A stretch of 64,000 nt of DNA from Porphyromonas macacae DSM 20710 = JCM 13914 (GTDB lineage Bacteria > Bacteroidota > Bacteroidia > Bacteroidales > Porphyromonadaceae): the NCBI RefSeq assembly GCF_000379945.1, contig NZ_KB904124.1:62001-126000 (forward strand), written 5' to 3'. Shown here one piece after another: positions 8,591 through 17,157 of this stretch (positions are counted from its first letter, which is position 1; every line of letters begins with the position of its first letter). The notes under the pieces were generated by a model, which made no database searches, was not told the DNA's origin, and was given only the letters and a program-made list of their open reading frames with translations. Made by a program: the position numbers and the translations under genes.

Positions 8591-8690
8591 AAAAAAGTTC
8601 TGCCTGACGGTTGAAAATTCTTCAGGCAAAGAATAAAAATCCAAGTTAACTTGGATAAAAATTCTTCAGGCAGACAATTTTCCATTGTCC
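8591..8690 (+). repeat. Dispersed palindromic repeat R2, copy 1
   Basis: TCTGCCTGA at 8599-8607 and its inverse TCAGGCAGA at 8666-8674 enclose ATCCAAGTTAACTTGGAT, a perfect 18-base palindrome at 8639-8656. The phrase GGTTGAAAATTCTTCAGG and the following GCAAAGAA are shared with the copies near 18.9 and 63.1 kb. The whole stretch could fold into one long hairpin. No coding content. Confidence 0.8.
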
Positions 8691-8868
8691 GTGAGCCTTT
8701 TGCTTCTCGAGAGGTAAGTCGACTTGTGAATTTTCACGGCGAAGTCGGATGAAAGCAGATAATCTCCCATTGAAACGAGAACTCAGACAGTCATAACCTT
8801 ACGACCATCATTGCTCGTATCGAGTTGACGCTGAATCCTGCACTACGCTGCTATTGAAGCTGTATGGT

Positions 8869-8876
8869 TATCTTTG
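8869..8876 (+). promoter_or_regulatory. Candidate -7 box for the ABC-F gene
   Basis: TATCTTTG matches TAnnTTTG and lies 24 bases before the ATG at 8901. No good -33 TTTG is seen. Confidence 0.55.
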
Positions 8877-8900
8877 CGGGCAGAATAAAACGATAATGCA

Positions 8901-10535
8901 ATGATTTCAGTAGACGGTGTAACTGTAGAGTTCGGCGGATCGGCTCTTTTTTCAGATATTTCTTTTGTTATTAATCCGAAAGACCGTATCGCCTTGATGG
9001 GTAAAAACGGAGCGGGGAAAAGCACCCTGCTTAAGATTTTGGCGGGTATCCGCGAACCGACACGAGGTAAGGTAAACGCACCGAAAGATTCGCTTATTGC
9101 TTATCTGCCACAACATCTGATGACGGAGGACGGGCGCACTGTGTTTGAGGAGACGGCACAGGCTTTTGCACATATCCATGCGATGGAAGCACGGATGAAC
9201 GATTTGAACAGGCAATTGGAAATACGCACGGACTATGACAGCCCGGAATATATGGCTATCATCGAGGAGGTAACCACGCTTGGGGAGAAATTCTACGGTA
9301 TCGAAGAGATCAACTATGATGCTGCCGTGGAAAAATCTCTCCTCGGTCTTGGCTTTAAGCGCACGGATTTTACCCGTCCCACTTCGGAGTTTAGCGGAGG
9401 ATGGCGTATGCGTATCGAGCTGGCCAAACTGCTCTTGCAGAAGCCGGACGTGCTGCTGCTTGATGAGCCGACAAATCACCTGGACATCGAATCCATTCAG
9501 TGGCTGGAAGATTTCCTGATCGAAACAGGGCAGACGGTAGTGGTTATCAGCCACGACCGCGCATTTGTGGATCATCTGACCACCCGCACCATAGAGGTAA
9601 CCATGGGGCGTATCTACGACTACAAAGTCAATTACACCGAATACCAGCGTCTCAGAGCCGAGCGGCGCGAACAGCAACGGAAGGCTTATGACGAGCAGCA
9701 GAAATTCATAGCCGAAACACGCGAATTTATCGAACGTTTCAAGGGAACTTACTCCAAAACTCTGCAAGTACAGAGCCGGGTGAAAATGCTGGAAAAGCTC
9801 GAACTCGTAGAGGTGGACGAAGAGGATACTTCTTCACTGAGGCTGCGCTTTGCTCCGGCTCCCCGCTCGGGCAACTACCCTGTGATTATGAATGGGGTAG
9901 AAAAATCTTTTGGCGACAAACAGGTTTTTAACAATGTCAACCTCACTATCGAGCGAGGAGACAAGATTGCATTTGTCGGCAAGAACGGGGAAGGAAAGAG
10001 TACGCTGGTACGCTGCATTATGGAGGAATTGGAGCATGGAGGAGAATTGCAGTTGGGGCACAATGTGCAGATCGGCTATTTTGCCCAGAACCAGGCTTCT
10101 TTGCTGGACGAGAACCTGACTGTGTTCCAAACCATCGACGATATAGCGAAAGGAGAAATACGCAATAAGATCAAAGACCTTTTGGGGGCTTTTATGTTCG
10201 GAGGCGAAGAGTCGACAAAGAAAGTGAAGGTGTTGAGCGGTGGCGAGCGTACCCGTCTGGCTTTGCTAAAGCTGCTTCTGGAACCTGTCAATCTGCTTAT
10301 TCTGGACGAGCCGACGAACCATTTGGATATGCGCACAAAGGATGTGCTGAAACAAGCTTTGCAGAAATTCGACGGCACACTCATCCTGGTTTCTCATGAT
10401 CGCGATTTCCTTGACGGTCTGGTATCCAAGGTCTACGAATTCGGAGGAGGTCGCGTGGTGGAGCATCTGGAGGGTATCTACGAATTTATGCAGCGCAAAA
10501 AACTGGAGAACCTGCGCGAACTGGAACGTAAATGA
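8901..10535 (+). CDS. ABC-F family ATPase (ribosome-associated type)
   Basis: 544 residues with two ATP-binding cassettes and no membrane segment. Cassette 1: Walker A GKNGAGKST (34-42), signature FSGGW and Walker B VLLLDEPTNHLD. Cassette 2: GKNGEGKST, LSGGERT and LLILDEPTNHLD. Between them lies a charged linker rich in R, E and Q, the P-site tRNA interaction motif region of ABC-F proteins. Members act on the ribosome as translation factors or antibiotic-protection proteins; overall layout resembles the housekeeping EttA/YbiT-like group, but the exact class cannot be fixed by eye. Single gene with its own promoter box and a terminator at 10561-10600. Confidence 0.93.
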   Translation: MISVDGVTVEFGGSALFSDISFVINPKDRIALMGKNGAGKSTLLKILAGIREPTRGKVNAPKDSLIAYLPQHLMTEDGRTVFEETAQAFAHIHAMEARMNDLNRQLEIRTDYDSPEYMAIIEEVTTLGEKFYGIEEINYDAAVEKSLLGLGFKRTDFTRPTSEFSGGWRMRIELAKLLLQKPDVLLLDEPTNHLDIESIQWLEDFLIETGQTVVVISHDRAFVDHLTTRTIEVTMGRIYDYKVNYTEYQRLRAERREQQRKAYDEQQKFIAETREFIERFKGTYSKTLQVQSRVKMLEKLELVEVDEEDTSSLRLRFAPAPRSGNYPVIMNGVEKSFGDKQVFNNVNLTIERGDKIAFVGKNGEGKSTLVRCIMEELEHGGELQLGHNVQIGYFAQNQASLLDENLTVFQTIDDIAKGEIRNKIKDLLGAFMFGGEESTKKVKVLSGGERTRLALLKLLLEPVNLLILDEPTNHLDMRTKDVLKQALQKFDGTLILVSHDRDFLDGLVSKVYEFGGGRVVEHLEGIYEFMQRKKLENLRELERK

Positions 10536-10560
10536 CCGGAAGATTTCAGCTCTCATCATA

Positions 10561-10600
10561 AAACCCCGAAAAGTTATGTTGAAACTTTCGGGGTTTATCT
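10561..10600. terminator. Bidirectional terminator between ABC-F and barrel genes
   Basis: AAACCCCGAAA from 10561 pairs with TTTCGGGGTTT ending at 10596, with a short AT loop. Located between convergent genes, with A-rich and T-rich flanks, so it can serve both strands. Confidence 0.75.
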
Positions 10601-10645
10601 TAAAGAAGCATTAAGTAGATCCTTCTTTTAGAGAGAAAGGATTTG

Positions 10646-11371
10646 TTACAGCCTGAGGCCCACACCGGCCAAAAGATTGATATCCGAGTAATCGCTGATC
10701 TTCGAATAGCCGAGTGTCGCAAAAAGATCTATTACGCGGGATATATGATACCGGTACTGTATATCTAATCCGAAAGCCATTTTGGTCTCGGAATTTATAC
10801 TGACATTGTCTATTTTAAGACTGGCAGATCCGAAACCGACCATGGGTTTTATTTCGAAGCGTCCTTTATTTCCGGATTGGAAAGATAACAGCGGGCCTGC
10901 TGTCAGAGTACTGATACTCAGAGTTCCCGAGTTATTCCACCCATGAGTAGAATGAACATTTACGGAATATGCTTTTCCCTGAAGTTTAGCAGCAATACCG
11001 ATATTTTCATTAAAAAGGTAGCCGAAATCGATTAAATTGAGCTGGAAACCAAACTCTTCGTCATCAAAAGTATAGGTAGCCCCCAAACCGATGCCGATAT
11101 AGCTTCTTTTCTCTGCTTTTCTAAATGGTTGAGAATCATTATTCGACTCTTTTACGATTTTTTCTATTTCTTGCTGATTATAGACAAACAAGCTACCGTC
11201 TGCAGTACGGACTTTGATGGATTGGCCTATCGTCTGCTCGACGACCGTACCACGAATGACCGATCCGTTTTTGAGGTAGATAACTTCTTGATGAGAATGA
11301 TTTTGAGCTGTTGCGAAGGTTATTCCCAAACAGCAGCAAAGTAAAAAGAGTAGAAATCTGATTCCTTTCAT
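10646..11371 (-). CDS. Outer-membrane beta-barrel protein with N-terminal KNGSVIRGTV-type domain
   Basis: 241 residues. A signal peptide (about 22 residues, ending FATA before Q) is followed by a small domain VIYLKNGSVIRGTVVEQ...IKVRTADGSLFVYNQQEIEKI, widespread in Bacteroidota surface proteins, then an eight- to ten-strand barrel pattern (GLGATYTFDDEEFGFQLNLIDFGYLF, FEIKPMVGFGSASL, AFGLDIQYRYHI, LLAGVGLRL). The C-terminus ends in Leu rather than an aromatic residue. Function unknown. Stands alone, convergent with the ABC-F gene. Confidence 0.8.
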   Translation of the reverse strand: MKGIRFLLFLLCCCLGITFATAQNHSHQEVIYLKNGSVIRGTVVEQTIGQSIKVRTADGSLFVYNQQEIEKIVKESNNDSQPFRKAEKRSYIGIGLGATYTFDDEEFGFQLNLIDFGYLFNENIGIAAKLQGKAYSVNVHSTHGWNNSGTLSISTLTAGPLLSFQSGNKGRFEIKPMVGFGSASLKIDNVSINSETKMAFGLDIQYRYHISRVIDLFATLGYSKISDYSDINLLAGVGLRL

Positions 11372-11586
11372 AATTACAAATTTGTGTCTTTGGCCTTTTC
11401 AGACTTTAATTGTTTTTTTCAGAAAATGTAAGGCTTTATAAGCATTTGCCTTTTGAGGAAGGATAAATGCTGTATAACATTTCCTTTTCAGGATTTTAAG
11501 ATTATCTCGACAAAGATATGCGATTTTTCTCTTCTTTAGAAGCCTGTGATCTTTATGGCAGAAGCTGTTTTGTTTCAAGGCTTTCC

Positions 11587-11594
11587 TATCTTTG
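11587..11594 (+). promoter_or_regulatory. Candidate -7 box for the TrmH-type gene
   Basis: TATCTTTG at 11587-11594, 40 bases before the ATG at 11635. This supports the shorter start, since the box would lie inside a frame opened at 11518. Confidence 0.55.
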
Positions 11595-11634
11595 TACTGC
11601 AAGTTTTAATAAAGGGCAGACAGTCCGTATATCG

Positions 11635-12192
11635 ATGAAAAAACTGAAGATCACGGAAATGAAGCGGTTGGACACCGATACTTTCCGTAAAAGTGAAAAA
11701 CTGCCGCTGGCTGTAGTTTTGGACGACGTACGCAGCATGAACAATATAGGATCTGTGCTCCGCACGGCCGATGCTTTCAGGCTGAGCGAGGTATGCCTCT
11801 GCGGCATTACCGCCACTCCTCCTCATCCGGATATACACAAAACAGCTTTGGGAGCAGAAGACAGTGTGACGTGGCACTACTTCGAGACTGCCATGGAAGC
11901 GGTGCATTACCTGCAAAACAAAGGTTACCGGCTCTTTGCACTGGAGCAGGCACACGGCAGTATTCCTCTTAACCGGTTTGAGCCTGAGCACGGTGAGGCT
12001 TATGCCTTGGTGTTGGGCAATGAAGTAAAAGGTGTCAGCCAGACGGTGGTGGATGCCTGTGCCGGTTGTCTGGAGATACCGCAATACGGTACGAAACATT
12101 CCTTAAATGTGAGTGTGGCGGCAGGTATTGCTATCTGGCAAGTGGCTGCACCGTTGTTGGAGCGATTGGTAAAACTTGAAGAGCAGCGGTAA
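11635..12192 (+). CDS. SPOUT (TrmH-family) RNA 2'-O-methyltransferase
   Basis: 185 residues from ATG 11635 (MKKLKITEMKRLD). The three SPOUT motifs are present: NNIGSVLRTADAF, LVLGNEVKGVSQ and the knot motif IPQYGTKHSLNVSVAAGIAIW. Enzymes of this type methylate ribose 2'-OH in tRNA or rRNA using S-adenosylmethionine; the target nucleotide is not identifiable here. It lacks an N-terminal substrate-binding L30e-like domain, so it is a minimal TrmH/TrmL-like form. The downstream mnmD gene begins 13 bases after the stop, suggesting co-expression of two RNA-modification genes. Confidence 0.9.
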   Translation: MKKLKITEMKRLDTDTFRKSEKLPLAVVLDDVRSMNNIGSVLRTADAFRLSEVCLCGITATPPHPDIHKTALGAEDSVTWHYFETAMEAVHYLQNKGYRLFALEQAHGSIPLNRFEPEHGEAYALVLGNEVKGVSQTVVDACAGCLEIPQYGTKHSLNVSVAAGIAIWQVAAPLLERLVKLEEQR

Positions 12193-12205
12193 CGGAAAGG
12201 AGCAA

Positions 12206-12907
12206 ATGAGCAGCAGGAATTTGACTTTGAGTACCACAGCCGATGGCAGTCTGACTGTTTACAGCCGGCTTTCAGGCGAACACTATCACTCGATGTTCGG
12301 AGCAATAACCGAAAGCAGGCGTGTTTTTATGGAATTGGGACTGTGCAACCGCCTTGAGGAAGCAGACGGTGTAATAACCGTGCTGGAAGCCGGCTTCGGT
12401 ACCGGCCTGAACGCTCTTCTTTCTCTGTCGGAAGCTATTCGTGCGAAGAAAGCGGTTCATTATTATACTTACGAGTTGTACCCCTTGGAGCCGGCAATTT
12501 ACGAACGTATACATTTCCCTGTTACCGAGTTGGACGGAGCAGACGAATGGTTGCTGCAAATGCACGAGGCCGCATGGGGCTGTGATATAAAATTGCATCC
12601 GCTGTTTACCCTGACCAAACGGCAGGAAGATCTGACACAAACCGAACTGCCTCAAGCGGTGGATACGGTTTATTGGGATGCTTTTTCTCCCGAAGCTCAA
12701 CCTGAACTGTGGAGCGAGGAACTTTTCCGAAAGGTATTCGAGTGTTGTAACGAGGGAGCCTTACTGACGACTTACTGTGCCAAAGGCGAAATCCGCCGGA
12801 GACTGCAACGAGCGGGCTTCGACGTGCTGCGCATGCCCGGCCCCAAAGGCGGCAAAAGGGAAGTTTTGCAGGCCATCAGGCGGGAGCCGCATACGGGACA
12901 TTTTTAA
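12206..12907 (+). CDS. mnmD: tRNA 5-methylaminomethyl-2-thiouridine methyltransferase (MnmD/MnmC N-terminal type)
   Basis: 233 residues from ATG 12206, preceded by AAAGGAG. The frame can start at 12176 inside the previous gene, but the ribosome site favours 12206. Features of DUF752/MnmC methyltransferase: YHSMFGAITESRRVFME near the start, SAM motif VLEAGFGTGLNALL, YYTYELYPLEP, then VDTVYWDAFSPEAQPELWSEELF and YCAKGEIRRRLQRAGF. MnmD methylates the wobble-uridine side chain nm5s2U to mnm5s2U in certain tRNAs. The FAD-dependent oxidase half of MnmC is absent, as in many bacteria. It follows a TrmH-type gene and precedes a glycosyltransferase with a 22-base gap. Confidence 0.9.
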   Translation: MSSRNLTLSTTADGSLTVYSRLSGEHYHSMFGAITESRRVFMELGLCNRLEEADGVITVLEAGFGTGLNALLSLSEAIRAKKAVHYYTYELYPLEPAIYERIHFPVTELDGADEWLLQMHEAAWGCDIKLHPLFTLTKRQEDLTQTELPQAVDTVYWDAFSPEAQPELWSEELFRKVFECCNEGALLTTYCAKGEIRRRLQRAGFDVLRMPGPKGGKREVLQAIRREPHTGHF

Positions 12908-12929
12908 GAAACCAATCCTGACAAAGAGA

Positions 12930-13667
12930 ATGCATTCAAAGAAAATACTATCGATCATCACTGTTTGCTATCGGGCAGAGAATCTTATCGAAGCTACGCT
13001 GAAGAGTGTAGAAAGCGTCAAGACGACTGATGTGGAATATATTATTGTGGACGGCGGTTCTACGGACGGAACAATGAGACTCGTAAAGCAGTATGCTCAT
13101 ATCGTGGACACTCTTCGATCGGAACCGGACAATGGTATCTACGATGCCATGAACAAGGCAAGGACTTTAGCTACGGGCGAGTGGATAATCTTTATGAATG
13201 CAGGAGATATCTTTGCTTCTGCGCATGTTTTGGATGTTTTCAAACCCCTGCTGGAGAAGGAGAGCGATGTGGACGTTATCTACGGGGATATTCTGAAAGA
13301 AGGGAAAAACGGAGAACTGTATTGCAAGAAAGCTTATCCACCCGGCAATTATCATAAAATGTTTTTCTGTCATCAGGCAGCTTTCACTCGGCGTATTTTA
13401 CTCGAAAAATATCCGTTCGACACATCTTGCAAGCTATCGGCAGATTTCAAATTTTATAAACAGGTTACCCTGGCAGGTTATCGTTTCCTGTATCACTCTC
13501 ATCCGGTAGCTGTTTTCGACACACATGGAGCAAGCAATATCCACCGGACAAAGGGGTTGGCAGAAAACATAAAAATCATATCGGATTTGGATTGTTTTTC
13601 TGAAAAGATGCGGTTGCTTCCACGTATTTACGTTTCGTACTTCTTTGCCAGGCTGCGAGGAAAATGA
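12930..13667 (+). CDS. Family 2 glycosyltransferase
   Basis: 245 residues from ATG 12930; a start at 12777 would be inside mnmD. Classical GT-A fold features: SIITVCYRAENLIEATLKSVE at the N-terminus, YIIVDGGSTDGT, the sequence SEPDNGIYDAMNKA (GT2 subgroup with PDxGIYDAMNKG), and the region FMNAGD as the DxD equivalent. It adds a sugar to a surface glycan or lipid; donor and acceptor are unknown. It is far from the polysaccharide locus at 31.5 kb and ends a three-gene run with the two RNA methyltransferases. A terminator follows. Confidence 0.9.
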   Translation: MHSKKILSIITVCYRAENLIEATLKSVESVKTTDVEYIIVDGGSTDGTMRLVKQYAHIVDTLRSEPDNGIYDAMNKARTLATGEWIIFMNAGDIFASAHVLDVFKPLLEKESDVDVIYGDILKEGKNGELYCKKAYPPGNYHKMFFCHQAAFTRRILLEKYPFDTSCKLSADFKFYKQVTLAGYRFLYHSHPVAVFDTHGASNIHRTKGLAENIKIISDLDCFSEKMRLLPRIYVSYFFARLRGK

Positions 13668-13690
13668 GTGTTCTCTTATCTTCAAAAACA

Positions 13691-13735
13691 AAAAAGGCCG
13701 CCCGATCAGCCAAAAGCTGAGGTGCGGCCTTCTTG
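13691..13735. terminator. Bidirectional terminator
   Basis: AAGGCCGC (13694-13701) pairs with GCGGCCTT (13724-13731); an inner TCAGC/GCTGA stem extends it. A-run on the left and T-rich right flank. Lies between convergent genes. Confidence 0.8.
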
Positions 13736-13752
13736 TTAGAATGTTTTGCGAC

Positions 13753-14943
13753 TTATTTCAATACGCCTAATTCTTTACCGATCTTGATAAAGGCCTCAAT
13801 GGCTTTATCGAGGTGTTTACGTTCGTGGCGGGCAGAAAGCTGTACGCGGATACGAGCCTGACCTTTCGGCACTACGGGGTAGTAGAAGCCGGTAACGTAG
13901 ATACCTTCGTTCAAGAGGCGTTTGGCGTACTCCTGCGACAGTGGGGCATCGTACAGCATCACGGCGCAGATAGCGCTCTGTGTCGGTTTGATATCGAACC
14001 CGGCAGCAATCATTTTGTCGCGGAAGTAGTTGACATTCTCCATCAGCTTGTCATGCAGCGCATTGCTTTCGTTCAACATCTTGAACACTTCGAGGCCGGC
14101 GCCCACCACTGCGGGAGGAATGGAATTGGAGAAAAGATAGGGACGGGAACGCTGACGCAAGATATCGATGACTTCTTTCGGACCGGTGGTAAAACCGCCT
14201 ACGGCACCACCAAAGGCTTTTCCCAGCGTACCGGTATGGATATCGATTTTCCCATAGCAGTCGAATTGCTCGGCTACACCGCGGCCTGTTTTGCCCACAA
14301 CGCCGGCACTGTGGCATTCGTCTACCATTACGAGAGCATCGTATTTTTCTGCCAGTTCGCAAATCTTGTCCATGGGAGCCACATTACCGTCCATGGAGAA
14401 GACTCCGTCGGTGGCGATGATACGGAAACGCTGAGCCTGAGCTTCTTGCAGGCAACGCTCCAGGTCTGCCATATCGGCATTGGCATAGCGATAGCGTTTG
14501 GCCTTGCAAAGTCTTACGCCGTCGATAATGGAAGCATGGTTCAACGCATCGCTGATGATAGCGTCTTCCTCACCGAAAAGGGGTTCGAAAAGCCCTCCGT
14601 TGGCATCGAAGCAGGCAGCATACAGGATGGTATCTTCTGTGTGGAAATAGTCTGCAATGGCTTTTTCGAGAGCTTTGTGAATATCCTGCGTACCGCAGAT
14701 AAAGCGCACGGAGCTCATGCCGAAGCCGTGGCTGTCCATGGCTTTCTTGGCAGCTTCGATGAGACGGGGGTTATCGGAGAGGCCGAGGTAGTTGTTTGCA
14801 CAGAAGTTGATCACCTCTTTCCCCTCATTCACTTTGATGTCGGCAGCCTGTGGGGTGATGATGATGCGCTCTTCTTTGTAAAGGCCTGCATCTTTGATTC
14901 CCTGAATCTCTGCTTGCAGGTGTTTTTTCATTTCTTGGAACAT
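13753..14943 (-). CDS. kbl: Glycine C-acetyltransferase (2-amino-3-ketobutyrate CoA ligase)
   Basis: 396 residues, a fold-type I PLP enzyme of the alpha-oxoamine synthase family. Key residues visible: NNYLGL (50-55), His136 in DALNHAS, Asp208 and His211 in VDECHSAG, and the Schiff-base Lys242 in GTLGKAFGG. The N-terminus and high similarity in pattern to KBL (rather than BioF or serine palmitoyltransferase) support conversion of 2-amino-3-ketobutyrate plus CoA to glycine and acetyl-CoA, the second step of threonine degradation. The partner threonine dehydrogenase is not in the window. The gene ends at a shared terminator and starts 83 bases after the DUF5606 gene, with a terminator between, so it is probably separate. 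Confidence 0.92.
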   Translation of the reverse strand: MFQEMKKHLQAEIQGIKDAGLYKEERIIITPQAADIKVNEGKEVINFCANNYLGLSDNPRLIEAAKKAMDSHGFGMSSVRFICGTQDIHKALEKAIADYFHTEDTILYAACFDANGGLFEPLFGEEDAIISDALNHASIIDGVRLCKAKRYRYANADMADLERCLQEAQAQRFRIIATDGVFSMDGNVAPMDKICELAEKYDALVMVDECHSAGVVGKTGRGVAEQFDCYGKIDIHTGTLGKAFGGAVGGFTTGPKEVIDILRQRSRPYLFSNSIPPAVVGAGLEVFKMLNESNALHDKLMENVNYFRDKMIAAGFDIKPTQSAICAVMLYDAPLSQEYAKRLLNEGIYVTGFYYPVVPKGQARIRVQLSARHERKHLDKAIEAFIKIGKELGVLK

Positions 14944-14980
14944 AGTTTAAAGGTATTATTTGTTTTAGTTGATAAAATCC

Positions 14981-15022
14981 AAAAAGAAACCCTGCAGCCC
15001 GCTCAGAGGCATTACAGGGTTT
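14981..15022 (-). terminator. Terminator after the DUF5606 gene
   Basis: AAACCCTG (14987-14994) pairs with CAGGGTTT (15015-15022); read on the minus strand the hairpin is followed by CTTTTT. Confidence 0.75.
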
Positions 15023-15026
15023 GATG

Positions 15027-15473
15027 TCAAGCGGTTGCTTCGGTTTGCGTTGTCTCTTCTGCCGGCTCTTCTTCTGTTTTTTCTTCTTCAAACTTGTTGA
15101 AGCCGTAATCGATCAGAATATTATACCACTGAAACAACTTTTTAATATCGCTGGGATAAATGCGTTCACGGTCGAAGTCCGGCATAAAAGAAGCCATAAA
15201 ATCACGGAGAGCTTCGTTGTCCTTAAACAGAGTCAAGTCTATTTTCTTGCCTCCTTCCTGATGTATGCGTAGCAGTTCCAGCACCTCTACCAGCGGTTTG
15301 TCTTCCGACGTGGTGTACATGGAAATATCGGCCAGTGAAACGATGCGGTCTGTAACACGGGCGGGAATACGGCGCCCGTTCAGAAGAGACTCTACAATAA
15401 TATTGTTCTTGCCCTGAGAGATGAGTTTGTACAAACCGGGCCTACCTGAGATAGAAAGAATTTTCTTTAACAT
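15027..15473 (-). CDS. DUF5606 domain protein
   Basis: 148 residues. The start MLKKILSISGRPGLYKLISQGKN with IIVESLLNGRR is typical of DUF5606, a family confined to Bacteroidota and annotated beside housekeeping genes; its function is not known. Residues 1-125 are the conserved domain (including the WYNILIDYGF end), and the last 20 residues are an acidic E/T-rich tail. A TATCTTTG box on the minus strand at 15494-15501 gives its own promoter, inside the short gap to coaE. Confidence 0.8.
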   Translation of the reverse strand: MLKKILSISGRPGLYKLISQGKNNIIVESLLNGRRIPARVTDRIVSLADISMYTTSEDKPLVEVLELLRIHQEGGKKIDLTLFKDNEALRDFMASFMPDFDRERIYPSDIKKLFQWYNILIDYGFNKFEEEKTEEEPAEETTQTEATA

Positions 15474-15493
15474 ACTTCTTTATTTAATATGCA

Positions 15494-15501
15494 CAAAGAT
15501 A
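15494..15501 (-). promoter_or_regulatory. Candidate -7 box for the DUF5606 gene
   Basis: CAAAGATA on the plus strand reads TATCTTTG on the minus strand, 21 bases before the start at 15473. Confidence 0.55.
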
Positions 15502-15507
15502 ACTTTT

Positions 15508-16098
15508 TTACCGGAACTGCTTCAGAAGCCCTGCAATACGGGGGATGAGCAGTTCGGAGCCATCGTTGGAGATAACGGCATCGGCACGCCGGATCATTTC
15601 CTCCTGAGCCATTTGTCGGCCGATCCGCTCTGCCACGGCACCGGAGCTGACACCATCGCGTTTGGCGGCGCGTTCGAGTCTTTGCTCTTCAGCAGCTGTT
15701 ACCACCCATACGCTATCCACCAGCGGATAGAGGGGAGATTCAAAAAGGATGGCACTCTCCACAGCAACCAAAGAATATCCCTGCAGGGCTTGCTCGTGCC
15801 GCCATTCTTCGAAATGGCGCGTTACGGCCGGATGCACCAGAGCATTGGTGTCGGCAAGAGCATGCGGATCTTTGAAAATAATTTCGGCCAGACGCGTACG
15901 GTTCAACTTATTCTTGCCGTTGTAGTAGATGTCTTCACCAAAACGCATCTTCATCTTTCCGGCCAGCTCTGCATCCGTTTCATACAGTCTTTTGGCTTCA
16001 AAATCGCTGTCGTAGACAGGTGTATTCATCAATCTGAGCAGATGGGAAATCACGGATTTTCCGCTTCCGATTCCGCCGGTTATACCAATAGTTTGCAT
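15508..16098 (-). CDS. coaE: Dephospho-CoA kinase
   Basis: 196 residues. P-loop GGIGSGKS at 8-15, followed by PVYDSDFEAKRLY (the Asp-containing substrate motif), and AVESAILFE, VVTAAEEQRLERAAKRDGVS (LID-like region). CoaE phosphorylates the 3'-OH of dephospho-CoA, the last step of CoA synthesis, in the cytosol. Normal family length. It lies 36 bases downstream of the YbbR-protein gene on the same strand, probably one transcript with it. Confidence 0.95.
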   Translation of the reverse strand: MQTIGITGGIGSGKSVISHLLRLMNTPVYDSDFEAKRLYETDAELAGKMKMRFGEDIYYNGKNKLNRTRLAEIIFKDPHALADTNALVHPAVTRHFEEWRHEQALQGYSLVAVESAILFESPLYPLVDSVWVVTAAEEQRLERAAKRDGVSSGAVAERIGRQMAQEEMIRRADAVISNDGSELLIPRIAGLLKQFR

Positions 16099-16136
16099 AA
16101 ACAGTGCTTATGTGCGAATATTATAAAACAGGAGAA

Positions 16137-17135
16137 TTACCGTCTTTCGATTACATACTGTATACGCTCCGGCTTGATGGTATAGTTCACAACCCATTCG
16201 GGTTGATTTTTCAATACCAGCGGCAGCGTGTCGTCCGATTGGATGGTTCGGTCATCGGGGTATTGGAGCGTTACCCGGAAATCGGCAGGGTTCACATCGT
16301 TGTACTTGCTGCGAGGGATGGTTACATTCACGGTAACCCGTGCAGGCAACGGCAGGAGATTGCGGTTTTTGGGTTCGCCCTCCACCTCTATATTCTGCTC
16401 GAAAGAATACTCGGTAAGCTCTTCTACAGGCACTTTGATGGAAACTTTCTCGAAACTGAGGATAACACCTTCGGCGGGCGGTTGCAGTCTCAGCTCTCCT
16501 TCGAAGGAGGCCGTCAGCCCTTCATGCGGCAAATCTTCTGCAACTACCTCTTTGATATTTTTCAGCATCTCCATACTGCCATAAATGGTTACGCTGTCGG
16601 GTGTGATTTGAGGCCGGTAAGCAATGAAACCCTGCCCTGTGGCTGCCTCGAAATTCAGATGTACGGGCACTTTCTTAGACTCGCGCCTGAATAACGGAAT
16701 GGAAATTTCCGAGGGGGTTATCGAGGAGATCTGCACCGTAGAGCTGAGCTGTTTCATGACGGTGGCATTAAGTTGCTTGCGCGATATGCCCAGATACTGG
16801 CCGTTATTACCTTTTTGAATTTCCAGATGGACAGGCTTAAATTCTTTAAGCTTATAATCCAAAAGGTTTAGCCCCTTATCTGTGAGTACCACTTCTATGC
16901 TCTTCGGAGGGGATATGCTATAACCCGTTTTACCGGGTAGAGAATCGTATGTTACGGGGATATTGAGACGAATTTGATAAGTACCTTCGAGACTCTGTAT
17001 GTACCAGAAAACAGCCGAAATCATCAAAAAGGTAATGAAGACACCCAAATTGGACATCTGCCGGCTCTTTTGCTTACGTTTATCATTGCCGGAGGGTTCC
17101 CGGCTTTTCCTGCGAGGGCTCAACTTCAGTTTCAT
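16137..17135 (-). CDS. YbbR-domain (CdaR-like) membrane-anchored protein
   Basis: 332 residues from ATG 17135; the frame is open to 17309, but residues before this are unlike a protein N-terminus and cover a hairpin region. A basic cytosolic N-terminus (about 25 residues) precedes one transmembrane segment (NLGVFITFLMISAVFWYI), followed by repeated YbbR-like beta domains (IRLNIPVTYDSLPGK, IEVVLTDKGLNLLDY, VPVHLNFEAATGQGFI, ITPDSVTIYGSMEMLKNI, LRLQPPAEGVILS). In Firmicutes YbbR proteins regulate the diadenylate cyclase CdaA; here no cyclase is adjacent. In Bacteroidota the protein is conserved beside yajC and coaE, as in this window. Confidence 0.85.
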   Translation of the reverse strand: MKLKLSPRRKSREPSGNDKRKQKSRQMSNLGVFITFLMISAVFWYIQSLEGTYQIRLNIPVTYDSLPGKTGYSISPPKSIEVVLTDKGLNLLDYKLKEFKPVHLEIQKGNNGQYLGISRKQLNATVMKQLSSTVQISSITPSEISIPLFRRESKKVPVHLNFEAATGQGFIAYRPQITPDSVTIYGSMEMLKNIKEVVAEDLPHEGLTASFEGELRLQPPAEGVILSFEKVSIKVPVEELTEYSFEQNIEVEGEPKNRNLLPLPARVTVNVTIPRSKYNDVNPADFRVTLQYPDDRTIQSDDTLPLVLKNQPEWVVNYTIKPERIQYVIERR

Positions 17136-17157
17136 GGCCTTCGTTTTTATTTGGATA

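Larger units (their letters stand above)
8365..8900. other. Intergenic region between the Lrp and ABC-F genes
   Basis: 536 bases without a convincing gene. It holds the Lrp promoter box (8426-8433), repeat R2 copy 1 (8591-8690) and the ABC-F promoter box (8869-8876). The part from 8690 to 8860 shows no clear feature. Confidence 0.7.

Noticed and set aside
12777-12929. Extended N-terminus of the GT2 gene.
   Set aside because: Overlaps mnmD out of frame; the GT2 signature begins directly after ATG 12930.
13813-15024. Plus-strand open frame of 403 codons over kbl.
   Set aside because: Antisense to kbl, which has all PLP-enzyme residues; the frame lacks a domain pattern.
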